A stretch of 64,000 bases of DNA from Achromobacter xylosoxidans A8 (GCF_000165835.1 NC_014640.1:682001-746000), one strand, 5' to 3'. Shown: positions 26,241 to 36,977, counted from the stretch's first letter. Notes: generated by a model not told the origin, from the sequence alone. Program-made: numbers and translations.

Positions 26241-27021
26241 GCTTTCTTCCGTCTCCAAGAGCTTCGGCGGCCTGCATGTGTTGCATGACGTCAGCCTGTC
26301 CGTGCCCGAAGGCGCCATCTTCGGCTTGATCGGCCCCAACGGCGCCGGCAAGACCACGGTGTTCAACCTCATCACCGGCCTGTTGCCGCCCAGCGGCGGC
26401 ACCATCACGTTCAACGGCCAGAGCGTCCTGGACAAGAAGCCGCACCGCATCACGCGCATGGGCATCGCCCGCACGTTCCAGAACATCCGTCTCTTCAAAG
26501 AGATGACGCTGCTGGAAAACGTGGTGGTCGGCGCCTATCGCCATATGAACTATGGCTTCCCCAGCCTGCTGCTGGGCCTGCCGGGCTACCGCGAGCACGA
26601 AAAGCGCGCCCGCGAGCGTGCGCACGAGTTGCTCACCTGGATGCGCCTGGATCACAAGGCCAACGACCTGGCCGACAACCTGTCCTACGGCGAGCAGCGC
26701 CGCCTGGAGCTGGCGCGCGCGCTGGCCACAGAGCCCAAGCTGCTGCTGCTGGACGAGCCGGTCGCGGGCATGAACACCGGCGAACGCGCCGAACTCATGC
26801 GCGAGATCCTGGCCATCCGCGACCGCGGCTACACCATCCTGATGATCGAGCACGACATGCGCTTCGTCATGGGCCTGTGCGAACGCATCGCGGTGCTGAA
26901 CTTCGGCAAGATCATCGCTTGCGGCGGACCCGACGAGATCCGCAACAACGAACAGGTCATCGAAGCCTATCTGGGCCGCGAAGACGACGAAGACACCGAA
27001 CAAGCGGAGGCCGCACAATGA
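26233..27021 (+). CDS. livG: Branched-chain amino-acid ABC transporter ATPase LivG
   Basis: A 262-residue ATPase with Walker A GPNGAGKTT, signature LSYGEQRRLE (the LivG variant) and Walker B LLLLDEPVAGMN. The start ATG 26233 is inside the end of livM, and the stop overlaps livF by 4 nt (ATGA), indicating coupled translation. Confidence 0.93.
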   Translation: MLELSSVSKSFGGLHVLHDVSLSVPEGAIFGLIGPNGAGKTTVFNLITGLLPPSGGTITFNGQSVLDKKPHRITRMGIARTFQNIRLFKEMTLLENVVVGAYRHMNYGFPSLLLGLPGYREHEKRARERAHELLTWMRLDHKANDLADNLSYGEQRRLELARALATEPKLLLLDEPVAGMNTGERAELMREILAIRDRGYTILMIEHDMRFVMGLCERIAVLNFGKIIACGGPDEIRNNEQVIEAYLGREDDEDTEQAEAAQ

Positions 27022-27728
27022 GCGTCATGCTGGAAGTCCGCGGACTCGAGGTCAATTACGGCCACATCGAAGCCGTCCGCGGCATCGACCTGGACCTGAA
27101 CGCCAAGGAAATCACCGCCCTGGTCGGCGCCAACGGCGCCGGCAAATCGACCACGCTGCTGGCGCTGTCGGGCCTGTTGCCCAAGGCGCGCGGCAAGATC
27201 ACCTTCGAAGGCGAGGACATCACCAACCTGGCGCCGCACCAACTGGTGGCGCGCGGCATCGTCCAGGTGCCGGAAGGGCGGGCCATCCTCACCACCATGA
27301 CCGTGCTCGAAAACCTGGAGCTGGGCGCCTACCGCCGCGGCCTCAAGAACGTCGACTCGGACCTGGAATACGTGTTCAACCTGTTCCCGCGCCTGAAGGA
27401 ACGGATCACTGGCATCGCCGGCAACCTGTCCGGCGGCGAGCAACAGATGCTGGCGATCGGCCGGGCCCTGATGGCCAAGCCGCGCCTGCTGCTGCTGGAT
27501 GAGCCCTCGATGGGCCTGGCGCCCATCGTGGTGCAGGAGATCTTCCGTTCGCTGCGCGCGATCAACGCCGACGGCCTGACCCTGTTCCTGGTCGAGCAGA
27601 ACGTGCGCCAGGCGCTCAAGATCGCCCAGCACGGCTATGTGCTGGAAAATGGCGCCATGGCGCTGACCGGCACCGGCCGCGAACTGTTGGGTCATCCCCG
27701 CGTGCTGGAAGCCTATCTGGGCGCCTGA
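27018..27728 (+). CDS. livF: Branched-chain amino-acid ABC transporter ATPase LivF
   Basis: A 236-residue ATPase with Walker A GANGAGKST, signature LSGGEQQMLA and Walker B LLLLDEPSMGLAP. It is the last gene of livHMGF, and a GC-rich hairpin lies 45 bp after the stop codon. Confidence 0.93.
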   Translation: MSVMLEVRGLEVNYGHIEAVRGIDLDLNAKEITALVGANGAGKSTTLLALSGLLPKARGKITFEGEDITNLAPHQLVARGIVQVPEGRAILTTMTVLENLELGAYRRGLKNVDSDLEYVFNLFPRLKERITGIAGNLSGGEQQMLAIGRALMAKPRLLLLDEPSMGLAPIVVQEIFRSLRAINADGLTLFLVEQNVRQALKIAQHGYVLENGAMALTGTGRELLGHPRVLEAYLGA

Positions 27729-27772
27729 CCGGCGGGCAGGCGGGGTTGCGTCCCCTGTTATTGGCATGGCTG

Positions 27773-27794
27773 GGCGGCGCCTTGGGGCGCCGCC
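27773..27794 (+). terminator. Terminator of the liv operon
   Basis: GGCGGCGCC and GGCGCCGCC form a 9-bp perfect stem with a 4-nt loop, followed by TCTTCATTTC. The T run is interrupted, but the position suits the end of the operon. Confidence 0.6.
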
Positions 27795-27818
27795 TCTTCA
27801 TTTCCTGCGGCCAATCAG

Positions 27819-27849
27819 TTGCCCACTTTTTGAGCAGCTGTGTTAGAAT
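27819..27849 (+). promoter_or_regulatory. Probable rplM-rpsI promoter
   Basis: TGTTAGAAT contains an extended -10 (TG-N-TAGAAT, hexamer 27844-27849). The best -35 is TTGCCC at 27819-27824 with a 19-bp spacer. A leader of about 170 nt, with no gene, runs to rplM. Confidence 0.5.
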
Positions 27850-28027
27850 CGCAGGCTTTCCCTCGTTTTGGCTATTGCACGGGCGGGTAATAACGCTTAG
27901 GCGGGACGCTGATATCGGCTGAAGTCTGCTGGAAACCCAATAGGTTTTTCCGCAATTTCGGCCCAGTTCGGGGAAAGGAACTGGCTGGATGGTCCAGCCA
28001 GGGAAATTTTTATTCTTAGGAACCATC

Positions 28028-28456
28028 ATGAAGACCTTTGTGGCCAAGCCGCATGAAGTCCAACGTGACTGGTTTGTGATCGACGCCAAGGGCAAAGTCC
28101 TCGGTCGTGTGGCCAGCGAAGTCGCACGTCGTCTGCGTGGCAAGCACAAACCTGAATTCACGCCGCACGTTGATACCGGTGACTACATCGTCATCGTCAA
28201 CGCTGCCGATATCGTTGTTACGGGCGCCAAGGCGAAGGACAAGAAGTACTTCCGCCACACGACGTACCCGGGCGGTATCCGTGAAACGAACTTCGAGAAA
28301 ATGCAAGAGCGTTTTCCCGGCCGCGCCATTCAGAAGGCTGTCAAGGGCATGCTGCCCAAGGGTCCTCTGGGCTACGCCATGATCAAGAAACTGAAGGTGT
28401 ACGCCGGTGCCGAGCACCCGCACACCGCCCAGCAGCCCAAGACGCTGGATATCTAA
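28028..28456 (+). CDS. rplM: 50S ribosomal protein L13
   Basis: A 142-residue protein, exactly the E. coli length. The start [19 protein letters not shown] and the conserved [13 protein letters not shown] region identify L13, an early-assembly protein of the large subunit. It is followed after 9 bp by rpsI, the universal rplM-rpsI pair. Confidence 0.98.
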   Translation: MKTFVAKPHEVQRDWFVIDAKGKVLGRVASEVARRLRGKHKPEFTPHVDTGDYIVIVNAADIVVTGAKAKDKKYFRHTTYPGGIRETNFEKMQERFPGRAIQKAVKGMLPKGPLGYAMIKKLKVYAGAEHPHTAQQPKTLDI

Positions 28457-28465
28457 GGAAACGCC

Positions 28466-28858
28466 ATGATCGGTAACTGGAATTACGGAACCGGCCGTCG
28501 CAAAACCTCGGTGGCTCGCGTTTTCATCAAGAAGGGCACGGGTAAGATCGTTGTCAACGGCAAGCCCGTCGACGATTTCTTCGCCCGCGAAACTGGCCGC
28601 ATGATCGTGCGCCAGCCGCTGGAACTGACCGGCCACCTGGAATCGTTCGACATCAAGGTCAACGTGCACGGCGGCGGTGAAACCGGCCAGGCCGGCGCAG
28701 TCCGTCACGGCATCACGCGTGCCCTGATCGACTACGACGCGACCCTGAAGCCCGCACTGTCGCAAGCTGGTTTTGTCACCCGCGATGCCCGCGAAGTCGA
28801 ACGCAAGAAGGTCGGCTTCCGCAAGGCACGTCGGCGCAAGCAGTTCAGCAAGCGTTAA
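28466..28858 (+). CDS. rpsI: 30S ribosomal protein S9
   Basis: A 130-residue protein of normal length with the family start [15 protein letters not shown] and the basic C-terminal tail RRRKQFSKR that reaches the ribosomal P site. AAGGAAACGCC precedes the ATG. A strong terminator follows directly. Confidence 0.98.
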   Translation: MIGNWNYGTGRRKTSVARVFIKKGTGKIVVNGKPVDDFFARETGRMIVRQPLELTGHLESFDIKVNVHGGGETGQAGAVRHGITRALIDYDATLKPALSQAGFVTRDAREVERKKVGFRKARRRKQFSKR

Positions 28859-28873
28859 TACGCTGCTCAAAAA

Positions 28874-28896
28874 GCCCGCTTCGGCGGGCTTTTTTT
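28874..28896 (+). terminator. rplM-rpsI terminator
   Basis: GCCCGC-TTCG-GCGGGC followed by seven T and preceded by five A: a stable UUCG-loop intrinsic terminator. Confidence 0.95.
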
Positions 28897-29068
28897 CGCA
28901 CCTTTGGTTCCAGCGCCGGCGCTGCCCGGTTGCTGCGCGCCGCGCGCGGAACTCCGCGCATTCCGTCCGGTCGGAAAGAAGGACTGCGGTGCCATTTCGG
29001 GCTCTTAGCCGCAACACCCGCTTTCCCGAGCGATACAATCGATCCTCGTTCTACGAAGAGCACACATC

Positions 29069-30133
29069 ATGGCCCAAGCATCGAACACCCGCATCAAGGT
29101 TGGTATCGTCGGCGGCACCGGTTACACCGGCGTCGAGCTGCTGCGCTTGCTGTCGCAGCATCCCAATGTGGAGTTGACCGCCATCACGTCCCGCAAGGAA
29201 GACGGGCTGCCGGTGGCTGACATGTATCCCAACCTGCGCGGCCGCGTGAACCTCGCGTTCTCGGCGCCGGAAAAGGCCTCGCTGACGGATTGCGACGTCG
29301 TGTTCTTCGCGACGCCCCACGGCGTGGCCATGGCCCAGGCCCAGGAACTGATCGCCGCGGGCACCCGCGTCATCGACCTGGCCGCGGACTTCCGCCTGCA
29401 AGACATCCCCACCTTCGAACGCTGGTACAAGATTCCCCATACCTGCCCGGACATCCTGGCCGAGTCCCAGTATGGCCTGGTGGAACTGAACCGCGAGGCC
29501 ATCTCCAAGGCCCGCGTCATCGGTAACCCCGGCTGCTATCCCACCACCGTGCTGCTGGGCCTGGCGCCGCTGCTGGAAGGCGGCAAGAAGCTGGTCGACG
29601 CGCAAACCCTGATCGCCGACTGCAAGTCGGGCGTGTCGGGCGCCGGCCGCAAGGCCGAAGTGGGCTCGCTGTTCTCCGAAGCCTCCGACAACTTCAAGGC
29701 CTACGGCGTGGCCGGCCACCGCCACCACCCCGAAATCGTCGCGCAACTGGAAAAGATCGCCGGCGGCAAGGTCGGCCTGACCTTTGTGCCTCATCTCGTG
29801 CCGATGATCCGCGGCATGTTCTCCACGATCTACGCCCGCATCCTGCCCGAGGCCCGCGATACCGACTTCCAGGCCCTGTTCGAACAGCGCTACGCCGACG
29901 AACCCTTCGTCGATGTGATGCCTGCCGGCAGCCTGCCGGAAACCCGTTCGGTGCGCGCCTCGAACAACCTGCGCATCGCGCTCAGCCGCCCCGGCAATGG
30001 CGACCAGCTGATCGTCCTGGTGGTCCAGGACAACCTGGTCAAGGGCGCCGCCGGTCAGGCCGTCCAGAACATGAACCTGATGTTCGGCATCCCTGAATCG
30101 ACCGGCCTGGATCAGGTCGCGATCCTGCCTTGA
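29069..30133 (+). CDS. argC: N-acetyl-gamma-glutamyl-phosphate reductase
   Basis: Third step of arginine synthesis: NADPH-dependent reduction of N-acetylglutamyl phosphate to the semialdehyde. A 354-residue protein with dinucleotide-binding [10 protein letters not shown] at 12-21 and the catalytic cysteine in GNPGCYPT (Cys156). The histidine-rich GHRHHPEI segment is also conserved. TACAAT, a possible -10, lies about 35 bp upstream. No other arg gene is adjacent, so it is transcribed apart from the rest of the pathway. Confidence 0.96.
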   Translation: MAQASNTRIKVGIVGGTGYTGVELLRLLSQHPNVELTAITSRKEDGLPVADMYPNLRGRVNLAFSAPEKASLTDCDVVFFATPHGVAMAQAQELIAAGTRVIDLAADFRLQDIPTFERWYKIPHTCPDILAESQYGLVELNREAISKARVIGNPGCYPTTVLLGLAPLLEGGKKLVDAQTLIADCKSGVSGAGRKAEVGSLFSEASDNFKAYGVAGHRHHPEIVAQLEKIAGGKVGLTFVPHLVPMIRGMFSTIYARILPEARDTDFQALFEQRYADEPFVDVMPAGSLPETRSVRASNNLRIALSRPGNGDQLIVLVVQDNLVKGAAGQAVQNMNLMFGIPESTGLDQVAILP

Positions 30134-30152
30134 TGTTTGCAGGCTTGCGGCC

Positions 30153-30923
30153 ATGGGCCGCAAGCCGCTGCTCTTTATGCCCGCTGATTCCTCCATCACA
30201 CCCAAACCTAGCCCTGCGGGCGGGCTGATGCGCGTATTCGCGGGCTTGCTGATCGGTGTGCTGCTGGGCGGTTCGGCCAGCTTTTTCTACGCCCGCAAGC
30301 TCTACCGGCCGCAGGACGCAGTAGTGATCAGCGCCCGGCAGGCCGAGGTCCAGGAAGAGGCGATGCGCCAACAGTCGACGCAGCTGCGCTATACGCAAGG
30401 TCAGCTCGACACCGCCGATGGCGAGCTGGTCATCGAACGCGCCGCGCGCCAGGAACTGGAAACGCAGTTGCGGACCGTCCAGGCCGAGGTCGGCAGGGTG
30501 CGCGATCAACTGGCGTTCTACGAACAATTGCTGCCGCCAGGGCCCGAGGGCTCGGTGGACATCCGCGGCGTCGAGATTGATCGCAGCGGCGGCGGCCTGC
30601 GCTACAAGGTCCTGCTGATGCGCAGCGGCCGTAATGGCAGTGCGCCGTTTTCGGGCGCACTGCGTTTCCAGGCCACCGGCGTCCTGAAGGGCGAGACCGT
30701 GAAGGTGGATCTGGCGCCCATGCAGGTCAAGGCCGAGTCCGGCTCGGTCGCCATCCCTGGCGACAACGTGCAGACCTCGCCCCTGGCCCTGCAGTTCGAT
30801 CAATACCAGCGCAGCCAGGGCATCCTGGCGCTGCCCGAGGGATTTGTCCCCGAAAGCGTGACGGTCAGCGTCCTGGAGGGCGATACCGTCCGGGCGTCAA
30901 GAAGCGTCAAGCTCGAACTTTGA
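30153..30923 (+). CDS. Membrane-anchored coiled-coil protein of unknown function (possibly DUF6776)
   Basis: A 256-residue protein (248 if ATG 30177 is used) with one transmembrane helix at about 27-47, a charged coiled coil at about 58-128 (EVQEEAMRQQSTQLRYTQ onward), then a beta-rich domain at about 130-256. The layout, a bitopic inner-membrane protein with a periplasmic coiled coil, resembles proteins I know as DUF6776 in Burkholderiales, but I am not certain. It sits between argC (19 bp upstream) and erpA (86 bp downstream) and could be read with either. Confidence 0.75.
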   Translation: MGRKPLLFMPADSSITPKPSPAGGLMRVFAGLLIGVLLGGSASFFYARKLYRPQDAVVISARQAEVQEEAMRQQSTQLRYTQGQLDTADGELVIERAARQELETQLRTVQAEVGRVRDQLAFYEQLLPPGPEGSVDIRGVEIDRSGGGLRYKVLLMRSGRNGSAPFSGALRFQATGVLKGETVKVDLAPMQVKAESGSVAIPGDNVQTSPLALQFDQYQRSQGILALPEGFVPESVTVSVLEGDTVRASRSVKLEL

Positions 30924-31009
30924 GTCTGCGCAAGCCCTGAGCTATAGTGACACCATGCGAGCGCCGTTGCCGCTCACCGAAATATGGCCGAACCGGCCAG
31001 GAGTGAACC

Positions 31010-31381
31010 ATGAATGCAGTGACTGAAACCGTCGACCTGCAGGCCGCCCCGCCTGCTCCCCTGGTGTTTACCGATTCGGCTGCGGCCAAGGTGAAGGATC
31101 TGTTGGCCGAAGAAGGCAATCCCGAACTGAAGCTGCGCGTTTTCGTGCAGGGCGGAGGCTGTTCGGGTTTCCAGTACGGCTTCACCTTCGACGAAGTCGT
31201 GAACGATGACGACACCGTGCTGGACAAGGCTGGCGTGCAACTGCTCGTCGATCCGATGAGCTTCCAGTACCTGGTCGGCGCAGAGATCGACTACAAGGAA
31301 GACCTGGAAGGCGCGCAGTTCGTCATCCGCAATCCCAACGCCAGCACCACCTGCGGCTGCGGTTCCTCGTTCTCGGTGTAA
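31010..31381 (+). CDS. erpA: Iron-sulfur cluster insertion protein ErpA
   Basis: A 123-residue A-type carrier that delivers Fe-S clusters to apoproteins. The three cluster cysteines are Cys51 ([10 protein letters not shown]), Cys115 and Cys117 (CGCGSSFSV at the end). Length and the N-terminal extension fit ErpA rather than IscA. A perfect palindromic terminator follows. Confidence 0.95.
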   Translation: MNAVTETVDLQAAPPAPLVFTDSAAAKVKDLLAEEGNPELKLRVFVQGGGCSGFQYGFTFDEVVNDDDTVLDKAGVQLLVDPMSFQYLVGAEIDYKEDLEGAQFVIRNPNASTTCGCGSSFSV

Positions 31382-31398
31382 TCGCCCCGGCAGGAAAT

Positions 31399-31430
31399 AA
31401 AAAGCCCTTCGGCGCGCCGAAGGGCTTTTT
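31399..31430. terminator. Bidirectional terminator between erpA and anmK
   Basis: A 32-bp perfect palindrome, with AAAAAGCCCTTCGGCG followed by its complement and ending in TTTTT. It can end transcription from both convergent genes. Confidence 0.92.
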
Positions 31431-31447
31431 GCATTGGGGCACGGGCT

Positions 31448-32581
31448 TCAGGCGGGATACAGCGCGCCCAGGATACGGGGGCCGCGCGCGCCGGTGACGG
31501 CGGGCAGGCCCGCCGGCCTGCGCTGCACGAACGCCTGCGCCAGCCAGGCGAACGCCAGGGCCTCGACTTCCTGCGCTGGCACGCCTAGCGCATCCGTGGC
31601 GCGAACGGGGCGCTGCAAGCAATACGCCAGCTCGCGCATCAGGCCCGGGTTGCGCGCGCCGCCTCCGCACACGAACACTTCCTGCGTGCCCGCCGCGGCG
31701 GCGTCGACCGCATTGGCGACCGTGCGGGCGGTCAGGCGCTGCAAGGTGGCCTGCACGTCTTGCGGCGCGGGCTTGGGGCCGTCGAACGCCGCCAGGCGCT
31801 CATCCAGCCATTGCATATTGAACAGGTCGCGTCCGGTGGACTTGGGCGGCGGCAGGGCGAACCAGGGCTCGCTGGCGATTAATTGTTCCAGCAGCGCGGC
31901 CAGCACCTGACCGCTGGCGGCCCAGCGGCCGTCGGCGTCATAGGGCTGGCCCAGGTGGCGCTGGCACCAACCGTCCAGCAGAACGTTGGCGGGTCCGGTG
32001 TCGAAGCCGCGGGGCGCCTGTCCGGGCGTAAGCAGCGTCACGTTGGCGATGCCGCCCAGATTGAGTACGGCGCGGCCTTGCGGCGCACCGAAGATGGCGG
32101 CATGGAAGGGCGGCACCAGCGGCGCGCCCTGGCCGCCCGCCGCCACGTCGCGGCTACGGAAATCCGCCACCACGTCGATGCCGGTCAGTTCCGCCAGCAG
32201 GGCGGGGGCGTTGAGCTGCACGGTATAGCCCAGGTCCGGCCGGTGCCGCACGGTCTGGCCATGCGCGCCGATGGCGGTCACCTCGCCGGCCTGGACGCCG
32301 GCTTGCCGGAGCAGGGCGGCCACGGCCTGGGCGTACAGGCGGGCGAGCCCGTTCGCGGCCAGGGCGGCGCGGGCCAGCTCGTCGTCGCCGGACAGATTCA
32401 GCGCCAGCAATTCGCGTCGCAGGTCGGCCGGCATGGGCAGGCTGGCACTGGCCAGCACGGCCGGCGCCTGGCCGTCGTCCAGGCGCACCAGCACGCCGTC
32501 CACGCCGTCGACGCTGGTGCCCGACATCAGTCCGATGTAGAGCTGCGAGTCCTGGTGTTGCAAGGGGGCGGAGGAATTCAC
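31448..32581 (-). CDS. anmK: Anhydro-N-acetylmuramic acid kinase
   Basis: Phosphorylates and opens 1,6-anhydro-MurNAc released during cell-wall turnover, yielding MurNAc-6-phosphate. A 377-residue protein of family length. [18 protein letters not shown] near the N-terminus is the phosphate-binding signature, with [11 protein letters not shown] and [10 protein letters not shown] further on. It lies downstream of the M23 endopeptidase on the same strand, so both serve peptidoglycan metabolism, although a terminator separates them. Confidence 0.95.
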   Translation of the reverse strand: MNSSAPLQHQDSQLYIGLMSGTSVDGVDGVLVRLDDGQAPAVLASASLPMPADLRRELLALNLSGDDELARAALAANGLARLYAQAVAALLRQAGVQAGEVTAIGAHGQTVRHRPDLGYTVQLNAPALLAELTGIDVVADFRSRDVAAGGQGAPLVPPFHAAIFGAPQGRAVLNLGGIANVTLLTPGQAPRGFDTGPANVLLDGWCQRHLGQPYDADGRWAASGQVLAALLEQLIASEPWFALPPPKSTGRDLFNMQWLDERLAAFDGPKPAPQDVQATLQRLTARTVANAVDAAAAGTQEVFVCGGGARNPGLMRELAYCLQRPVRATDALGVPAQEVEALAFAWLAQAFVQRRPAGLPAVTGARGPRILGALYPA

Positions 32582-32599
32582 GAGAGCCTCGGCAAAGAA

Positions 32600-32635
32600 A
32601 AAGCGGCCGCGCAGCAGAACCTGCGGGGCCGCTTT
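32600..32635 (-). terminator. Terminator between the M23 peptidase gene and anmK
   Basis: AAAGCGGCC-G-CGCAG and CTGCG-G-GGCCGCTTT pair around a 6-nt loop. Reading leftward the stem is followed by TTTTTCTTT. anmK starts just beyond it and would depend on readthrough or its own promoter. Confidence 0.75.
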
Positions 32636-32655
32636 GCGGGAGCGTTCGACCGGCT

Positions 32656-34065
32656 TTAGCGGCTGGCCACGTTGGTCAGCGCGTCGGGCAGGGTCTGCTG
32701 GAATTCGGTCAGCAACTGGATCTGCGCCTTGTACGGCGCCACGGCCTGGTTGAAGGCACGGACTTCGGCGGGCTCCAGGCTGCGGGCGACCGGCAGATCC
32801 ACCGACAGCGGATCGATGGGCTGGTTGTCCACGCGGAATTCGTAGTGCAGGTGCGGGCCGGTGGCCCAGCCGGTGGCGCCAACATAGCCCAGCAGCTGGC
32901 CTTGCGAGATCTTCGAGCCCTTGGTGACGCCTTCGGCGATGCGGCTCTGGTGAGCGTACAGCGTCGAGTATTTGCCGTGGTGCTTGACGATGACGACGTT
33001 GCCGTAGCCGTTCTGCCAGCCGGAGAATTCCACAGTGCCATCGGCGGTGGAATGGATCGGCGTGCCCGAGGGCGCCGCGTAGTCCACGCCCTTGTGTCCC
33101 GTCCAGGTCTTATGGATGGGATGCATGCGCATGCCGAAGGTGGAGCTGATGCGGCTGAACTTCAGGGCGGTGCGCAGGAACGCGCCGCGCAGGCTGGTGC
33201 CGTCGAAGTCGTAGTACGAACCGCTCTTTTCGTCGGGGCTGAACCAGACCGCGTTGTAGGTCTTGTCGCCGTTGATGAATTCCAGGGCCAGCACGCGGCC
33301 GGCGCCGGCGTAGCGGCCGTCGTGCGAACGCACTTCGTAGACCACGCGGAATTTATCGCCCTGGCGCAGGTCGCGCAGGAAGTCGATCTTGGCGCTGAGG
33401 ATGTCGGCCATTTGCATGGTGACCGAGTCCGGGATGCCGGCGGCGTCGGTGGCGCCGAACAGCGACGAGCGGATCGTGCCCACGGCGACGCGGGTCTGGC
33501 GCTCGGTGCTTTCGGTGATTTCCTCGGCCTTGTAGCTGTCGCCCGCGGGCGCGACGTGCAGCATGCGCGTCACGACCTGGCCATCCGCCTCGTTGCCGGG
33601 GGTGTGGATGTAACGCAGCCAGATCAGGTTGCCGGCCTCGTCCGTCGCGGCCTGTACCGAGCGGCCCGGGTACAGCTTGTAGATGCTGCGGGCGCTGGCT
33701 TCATGCGTCAGGAAGGTCTGCAGGCTGGGCGCGTCCAGTTCCAGGCGCTGCAGCACCGCGGCCAGCGTGTCGCCGGCGCGGATCCGGGTTTCGCTGATAT
33801 AGGGCGCGGCGCTGGGCGTGCTGACTTCGACTTGCTCGGCGCTTAACGGCAGGACGCTGCTGATGATGCGCGAAGGGGGGAGTTCGGTGCGGTCGGGTTG
33901 CTGCACCATGCCGAGGGCGGCGGCGCCTGCGAACAGACCAATGGCGGTGACGAGAATAGTGCGGCGGAAAAGTCCCGAGCGCTGGGGCTTGGGCTCAACG
34001 GGCGCAAACAGGGCAGCAACTTTGCGCTTGATGCTACTCGCCAGTTCGTGGAGGCCACGATTCAT
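32656..34065 (-). CDS. M23-family peptidoglycan endopeptidase, membrane-anchored
   Basis: A 469-residue protein with a cytoplasmic tail of about 33 residues, one transmembrane helix at about 34-54, a LysM- or OapA-like region at about 90-145, and a C-terminal zinc endopeptidase domain. Zinc ligands are visible: His324 and Asp328 (HKGVD) and His407 (HLHYEF, with His405 the general base). The LytM site is intact, so it should cut peptidoglycan cross-links, as E. coli MepM does. It is divergent from tyrS with 257 bp between; anmK lies downstream. Confidence 0.92.
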   Translation of the reverse strand: MNRGLHELASSIKRKVAALFAPVEPKPQRSGLFRRTILVTAIGLFAGAAALGMVQQPDRTELPPSRIISSVLPLSAEQVEVSTPSAAPYISETRIRAGDTLAAVLQRLELDAPSLQTFLTHEASARSIYKLYPGRSVQAATDEAGNLIWLRYIHTPGNEADGQVVTRMLHVAPAGDSYKAEEITESTERQTRVAVGTIRSSLFGATDAAGIPDSVTMQMADILSAKIDFLRDLRQGDKFRVVYEVRSHDGRYAGAGRVLALEFINGDKTYNAVWFSPDEKSGSYYDFDGTSLRGAFLRTALKFSRISSTFGMRMHPIHKTWTGHKGVDYAAPSGTPIHSTADGTVEFSGWQNGYGNVVIVKHHGKYSTLYAHQSRIAEGVTKGSKISQGQLLGYVGATGWATGPHLHYEFRVDNQPIDPLSVDLPVARSLEPAEVRAFNQAVAPYKAQIQLLTEFQQTLPDALTNVASR

Positions 34066-34322
34066 CGTGAAGTTACCCTCTCAGGTGGCTTGAGCTCGCA
34101 GGGTGCGTGACACGAACTGCCCTCGCGCGCACATTTTCGGGGCAAGGGCTGGGCGCGGGGCGCATCTTGTGAACGACGGGGTGTAAACCGGACCGCAACT
34201 GCGTATATATGACAATTGCGTATGATTAGGGCGGTATCCTAGCTGATTCGGCTAGAATTTTCGATAGTTTTCGTCACTTTTTACACCTTTTTATCGGCTG
34301 AAGCCGAGTTGGTCCCCCTGCC

Positions 34323-35552
34323 ATGTCATCCACAGAAGCCCCGATTACCCCCGAAGTCGAAGCAGACCTGCGTATAGCGAAGCGCGGCTGCGATGAGTTG
34401 CTGGTCGAGTCCGAATTCGCTCGCAAGCTTGCCAGGAGCCGCGCCACGGGCGTGCCCCTGCGCATCAAATTGGGGCTGGATCCGACCGCGCCGGACATCC
34501 ACCTGGGCCATACCGTAGTGCTGAACAAGATGCGCCAGCTGCAGGACATGGGGCACAACGTCATCTTCCTGATCGGCGATTTCACCTCCACCATCGGCGA
34601 TCCCAGCGGCCGCAACAACACCCGCCCGCCGCTCACGCGTGAGCAGATCGAGTCCAATGCCAAGACCTATTACGCCCAGGCCAGCCTGGTGCTGGACCCG
34701 GCCCGTACCGAGATCCGCTACAACTCCGAGTGGTGCGATCCGCTGGGCGCGCGCGGCATGATCCAGCTTGCGTCCCGTTATACGGTCGCACGCATGATGG
34801 AGCGCGAGGACTTCACCAAGCGCTTCAAGGGCGGCATTCCGATCTCGGTGCATGAATTCCTGTATCCGCTGATGCAGGGCTATGACTCGGTGGCGCTGAA
34901 GTCCGATCTGGAGCTGGGGGGCACCGATCAGAAGTTCAACCTGCTGGTCGGGCGCGAGCTGCAAAAGGAGTATGGCCAGGAGCCGCAGTGCATCTTGACG
35001 ATGCCCTTGCTGGTGGGGACGGACGGCGTAGAGAAGATGTCCAAGTCCAAGGGCAACTACATCGGTATTTCGGAGTCGCCCGATTCGATGTTCGGCAAGC
35101 TCATGTCGATTTCCGACACGCTGATGTGGCGCTACTTCGAGCTGCTGTCGTTCCGCACGCTGGAAGATATTGCCGCGCTCAAGCAGGAGATCGACGGCGG
35201 CCGCAACCCGCGCGACGCCAAGGTCATGCTGGCCCAGGAAATCATCACGCGCTTCCATTCCGCCAAGGCCGCCGACGAGGCGCTGGCCTCGTTCGAGGCT
35301 CGTTTCCGCGACGGCGCGATCCCCGAGGACATGCCCGAGGTCAACATCGGCGGCGCGCCGGTAGGCATCCTCAAGCTGCTGCGCGAAGCCGGTCTGGTGG
35401 CTTCGGGTTCGGAAGCGCAGCGCAACGTGGAGCAGGGCGGCGTGCGCGTCAACGGCGACCGGGTGGAAGACAAATCGTTGCAATTGCCGGCGGGGACTTA
35501 CGTCGTTCAGGTGGGCAAGCGCAAATTTGCGCGTGTTAACTTGAACCCATGA
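34323..35552 (+). CDS. tyrS: Tyrosyl-tRNA synthetase
   Basis: Charges tRNA-Tyr. A 409-residue protein with a Rossmann fold bearing HLGH (60-63) as the HIGH motif, KMSKS at 238-242, and a C-terminal S4 RNA-binding domain ([18 protein letters not shown]). The length and the KMSKSKGN form place it in the TyrZ-like clade. The 257 bp upstream, shared with the divergent M23 gene, are AT-rich and hold a CTAGC/GCTAG dyad near 34240-34256 but no T-box-like structure. Confidence 0.96.
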   Translation: MSSTEAPITPEVEADLRIAKRGCDELLVESEFARKLARSRATGVPLRIKLGLDPTAPDIHLGHTVVLNKMRQLQDMGHNVIFLIGDFTSTIGDPSGRNNTRPPLTREQIESNAKTYYAQASLVLDPARTEIRYNSEWCDPLGARGMIQLASRYTVARMMEREDFTKRFKGGIPISVHEFLYPLMQGYDSVALKSDLELGGTDQKFNLLVGRELQKEYGQEPQCILTMPLLVGTDGVEKMSKSKGNYIGISESPDSMFGKLMSISDTLMWRYFELLSFRTLEDIAALKQEIDGGRNPRDAKVMLAQEIITRFHSAKAADEALASFEARFRDGAIPEDMPEVNIGGAPVGILKLLREAGLVASGSEAQRNVEQGGVRVNGDRVEDKSLQLPAGTYVVQVGKRKFARVNLNP

Positions 35553-35624
35553 TTGCGAAGTTTTGATACGCTGAGGGTACAGTCAGGGGCAGTGGGGCCT
35601 TTGCGGCACATCTAGGAGCACGAC

Positions 35625-36278
35625 ATGAAACTTTCGAGTTTGTCCTTTTCCGATAACGAGTCGATTCCCGAACGCTACGCCTTCGGCCGGATCGATGCGC
35701 AATCGCACGTCGCGCTGGCAGATAACTTCAACCCGCAGTTTTCCTGGGACGACGTTCCGGCGGGCACGCAGTCGTTTGCGCTGATCTGCCACGACCCCGA
35801 TGTGCCCTCCGAGCCCGACGACGTCAACCAGGAAGGCCGCGAGGTGCCGGCCAGCCTGCCGCGCGTGGACTTCTTCCACTGGGTGCTGGTCGACCTGCCG
35901 GCCGACCTGCGCGACATCGAGGAAGGCACCTTTTCCAGCGGCATCACGCCGCGCGGCAAGGGCGGCCCGCTGGCGCCGATGGACGCGCGCCAGGGCATCA
36001 ACTCGTACTCGTCATGGTTTGCCAACGACCACGACATGAGCGGCGACTACTTCGGCTATGACGGCCCATGCCCGCCCTGGAACGACGCGATCGTGCACCG
36101 CTACGTGTTCACCCTGTACGCGCTGGACGTACCCACGCTGAACCTGCAGGGTTCCTTCACGGGCGAGGACGCGCTGCGCGCCATCCAGAAGCACGTGCTG
36201 GCGCAGGCGTCGTTGACGGGCACCTATACGCTCAATCCCAAGCTGGCTCCCAAGCAGATCGGCGCCACCTCGGCCTGA
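35625..36278 (+). CDS. YbhB/YbcL-type PEBP protein (Raf kinase inhibitor-like)
   Basis: A 217-residue phosphatidylethanolamine-binding-protein fold, larger than E. coli YbhB (158). The family's ligand-pocket segments are SWDDVPAGTQSFALICHDPD and DFFHWVLVDLP, with GYDGPCPPWNDAIVHRY later. No signal peptide is seen, so it is cytoplasmic. Bacterial members have no settled function. It lies 72 bp after tyrS and ends at a shared terminator. Confidence 0.88.
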   Translation: MKLSSLSFSDNESIPERYAFGRIDAQSHVALADNFNPQFSWDDVPAGTQSFALICHDPDVPSEPDDVNQEGREVPASLPRVDFFHWVLVDLPADLRDIEEGTFSSGITPRGKGGPLAPMDARQGINSYSSWFANDHDMSGDYFGYDGPCPPWNDAIVHRYVFTLYALDVPTLNLQGSFTGEDALRAIQKHVLAQASLTGTYTLNPKLAPKQIGATSA

Positions 36279-36293
36279 TCCGTCACGCCGCAG

Positions 36294-36324
36294 AAAGGCC
36301 GCAGTCTCGCAAACTGCGGCCTTT
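36294..36324. terminator. Bidirectional terminator between the PEBP and LysE genes
   Basis: AAAGGCCGCAGT and ACTGCGGCCTTT form a perfect 12-bp stem with a 7-nt loop, with TTTT on the plus-strand side. Confidence 0.88.
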
Positions 36325-36341
36325 TCCATTTCCGAAAAGGT

Positions 36342-36977
36342 TCAGCCCATTGTGCGCTTGAGCCGCAACAACGCCAATCCGAAGGTAATGAAAATGGCGC
36401 CGACCAGGCGGTTGATCCAGGCCACGATGCGGGGCCGGCGCAGCAGGCGCCGGGCGCGGTGAGCCAGGGTGCCGTAGGCCAACAGAGACATCAGCGACAT
36501 GGCCGTGAAGATGCCCGTCAGGATGAAGAACTGCGGCAGCAGCGGTTCGGCGGCGTTCAGGAACTGGGGAAACAGCGCCGTGAAGAACAGGATGGGTTTG
36601 GGGTTCAGCGTGGCGACCAGGGCGGCTTCCGAATAGAGCCGGCCAGCGCTGCGCGGCGCCAATGCGGCGGGGTCGGAAGGCGGTGCGATGTTCGAGCGGC
36701 CCAGCAAGTGGCGCAGGCCGATGTAGAGCAGGTAGGCGGCGCCTGCCACCTTGAGCAGCATGAACAGCATGGCGGACGATTGCAGTACCACGCCTAGCCC
36801 CAGCATGGCGGCGGCCGACAGCAGGAACAGGCCTGTCACATTGCCCAGGGTGGACGGCAGCACGGCCCGCAAGCCGCCTGCCGCGCCGTTGCGGATCGCC
36901 AGCATGGTGGCGGGCCCGGGGCTGACGACGCTGACCGCAGCTACCAGCGAGTAGGTTATGAGCGTGGCGCTTTGCAT
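36342..36977 (-). CDS. LysE/RhtB-family amino-acid exporter
   Basis: A 211-residue inner-membrane protein with about six hydrophobic helices. The family start [20 protein letters not shown] and the [15 protein letters not shown] segment identify it. Members export amino acids such as homoserine, threonine or lysine, but the substrate cannot be read. The start is 204 bp from glyA, which is divergent. Confidence 0.9.
   Translation of the reverse strand: MQSATLITYSLVAAVSVVSPGPATMLAIRNGAAGGLRAVLPSTLGNVTGLFLLSAAAMLGLGVVLQSSAMLFMLLKVAGAAYLLYIGLRHLLGRSNIAPPSDPAALAPRSAGRLYSEAALVATLNPKPILFFTALFPQFLNAAEPLLPQFFILTGIFTAMSLMSLLAYGTLAHRARRLLRRPRIVAWINRLVGAIFITFGLALLRLKRTMG

Noticed and set aside
24390..26498. 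702-codon minus-strand frame over livHM
   Set aside because: His/Gln-rich low-complexity product; livH and livM on the other strand have clear motifs and overlapping operon starts.
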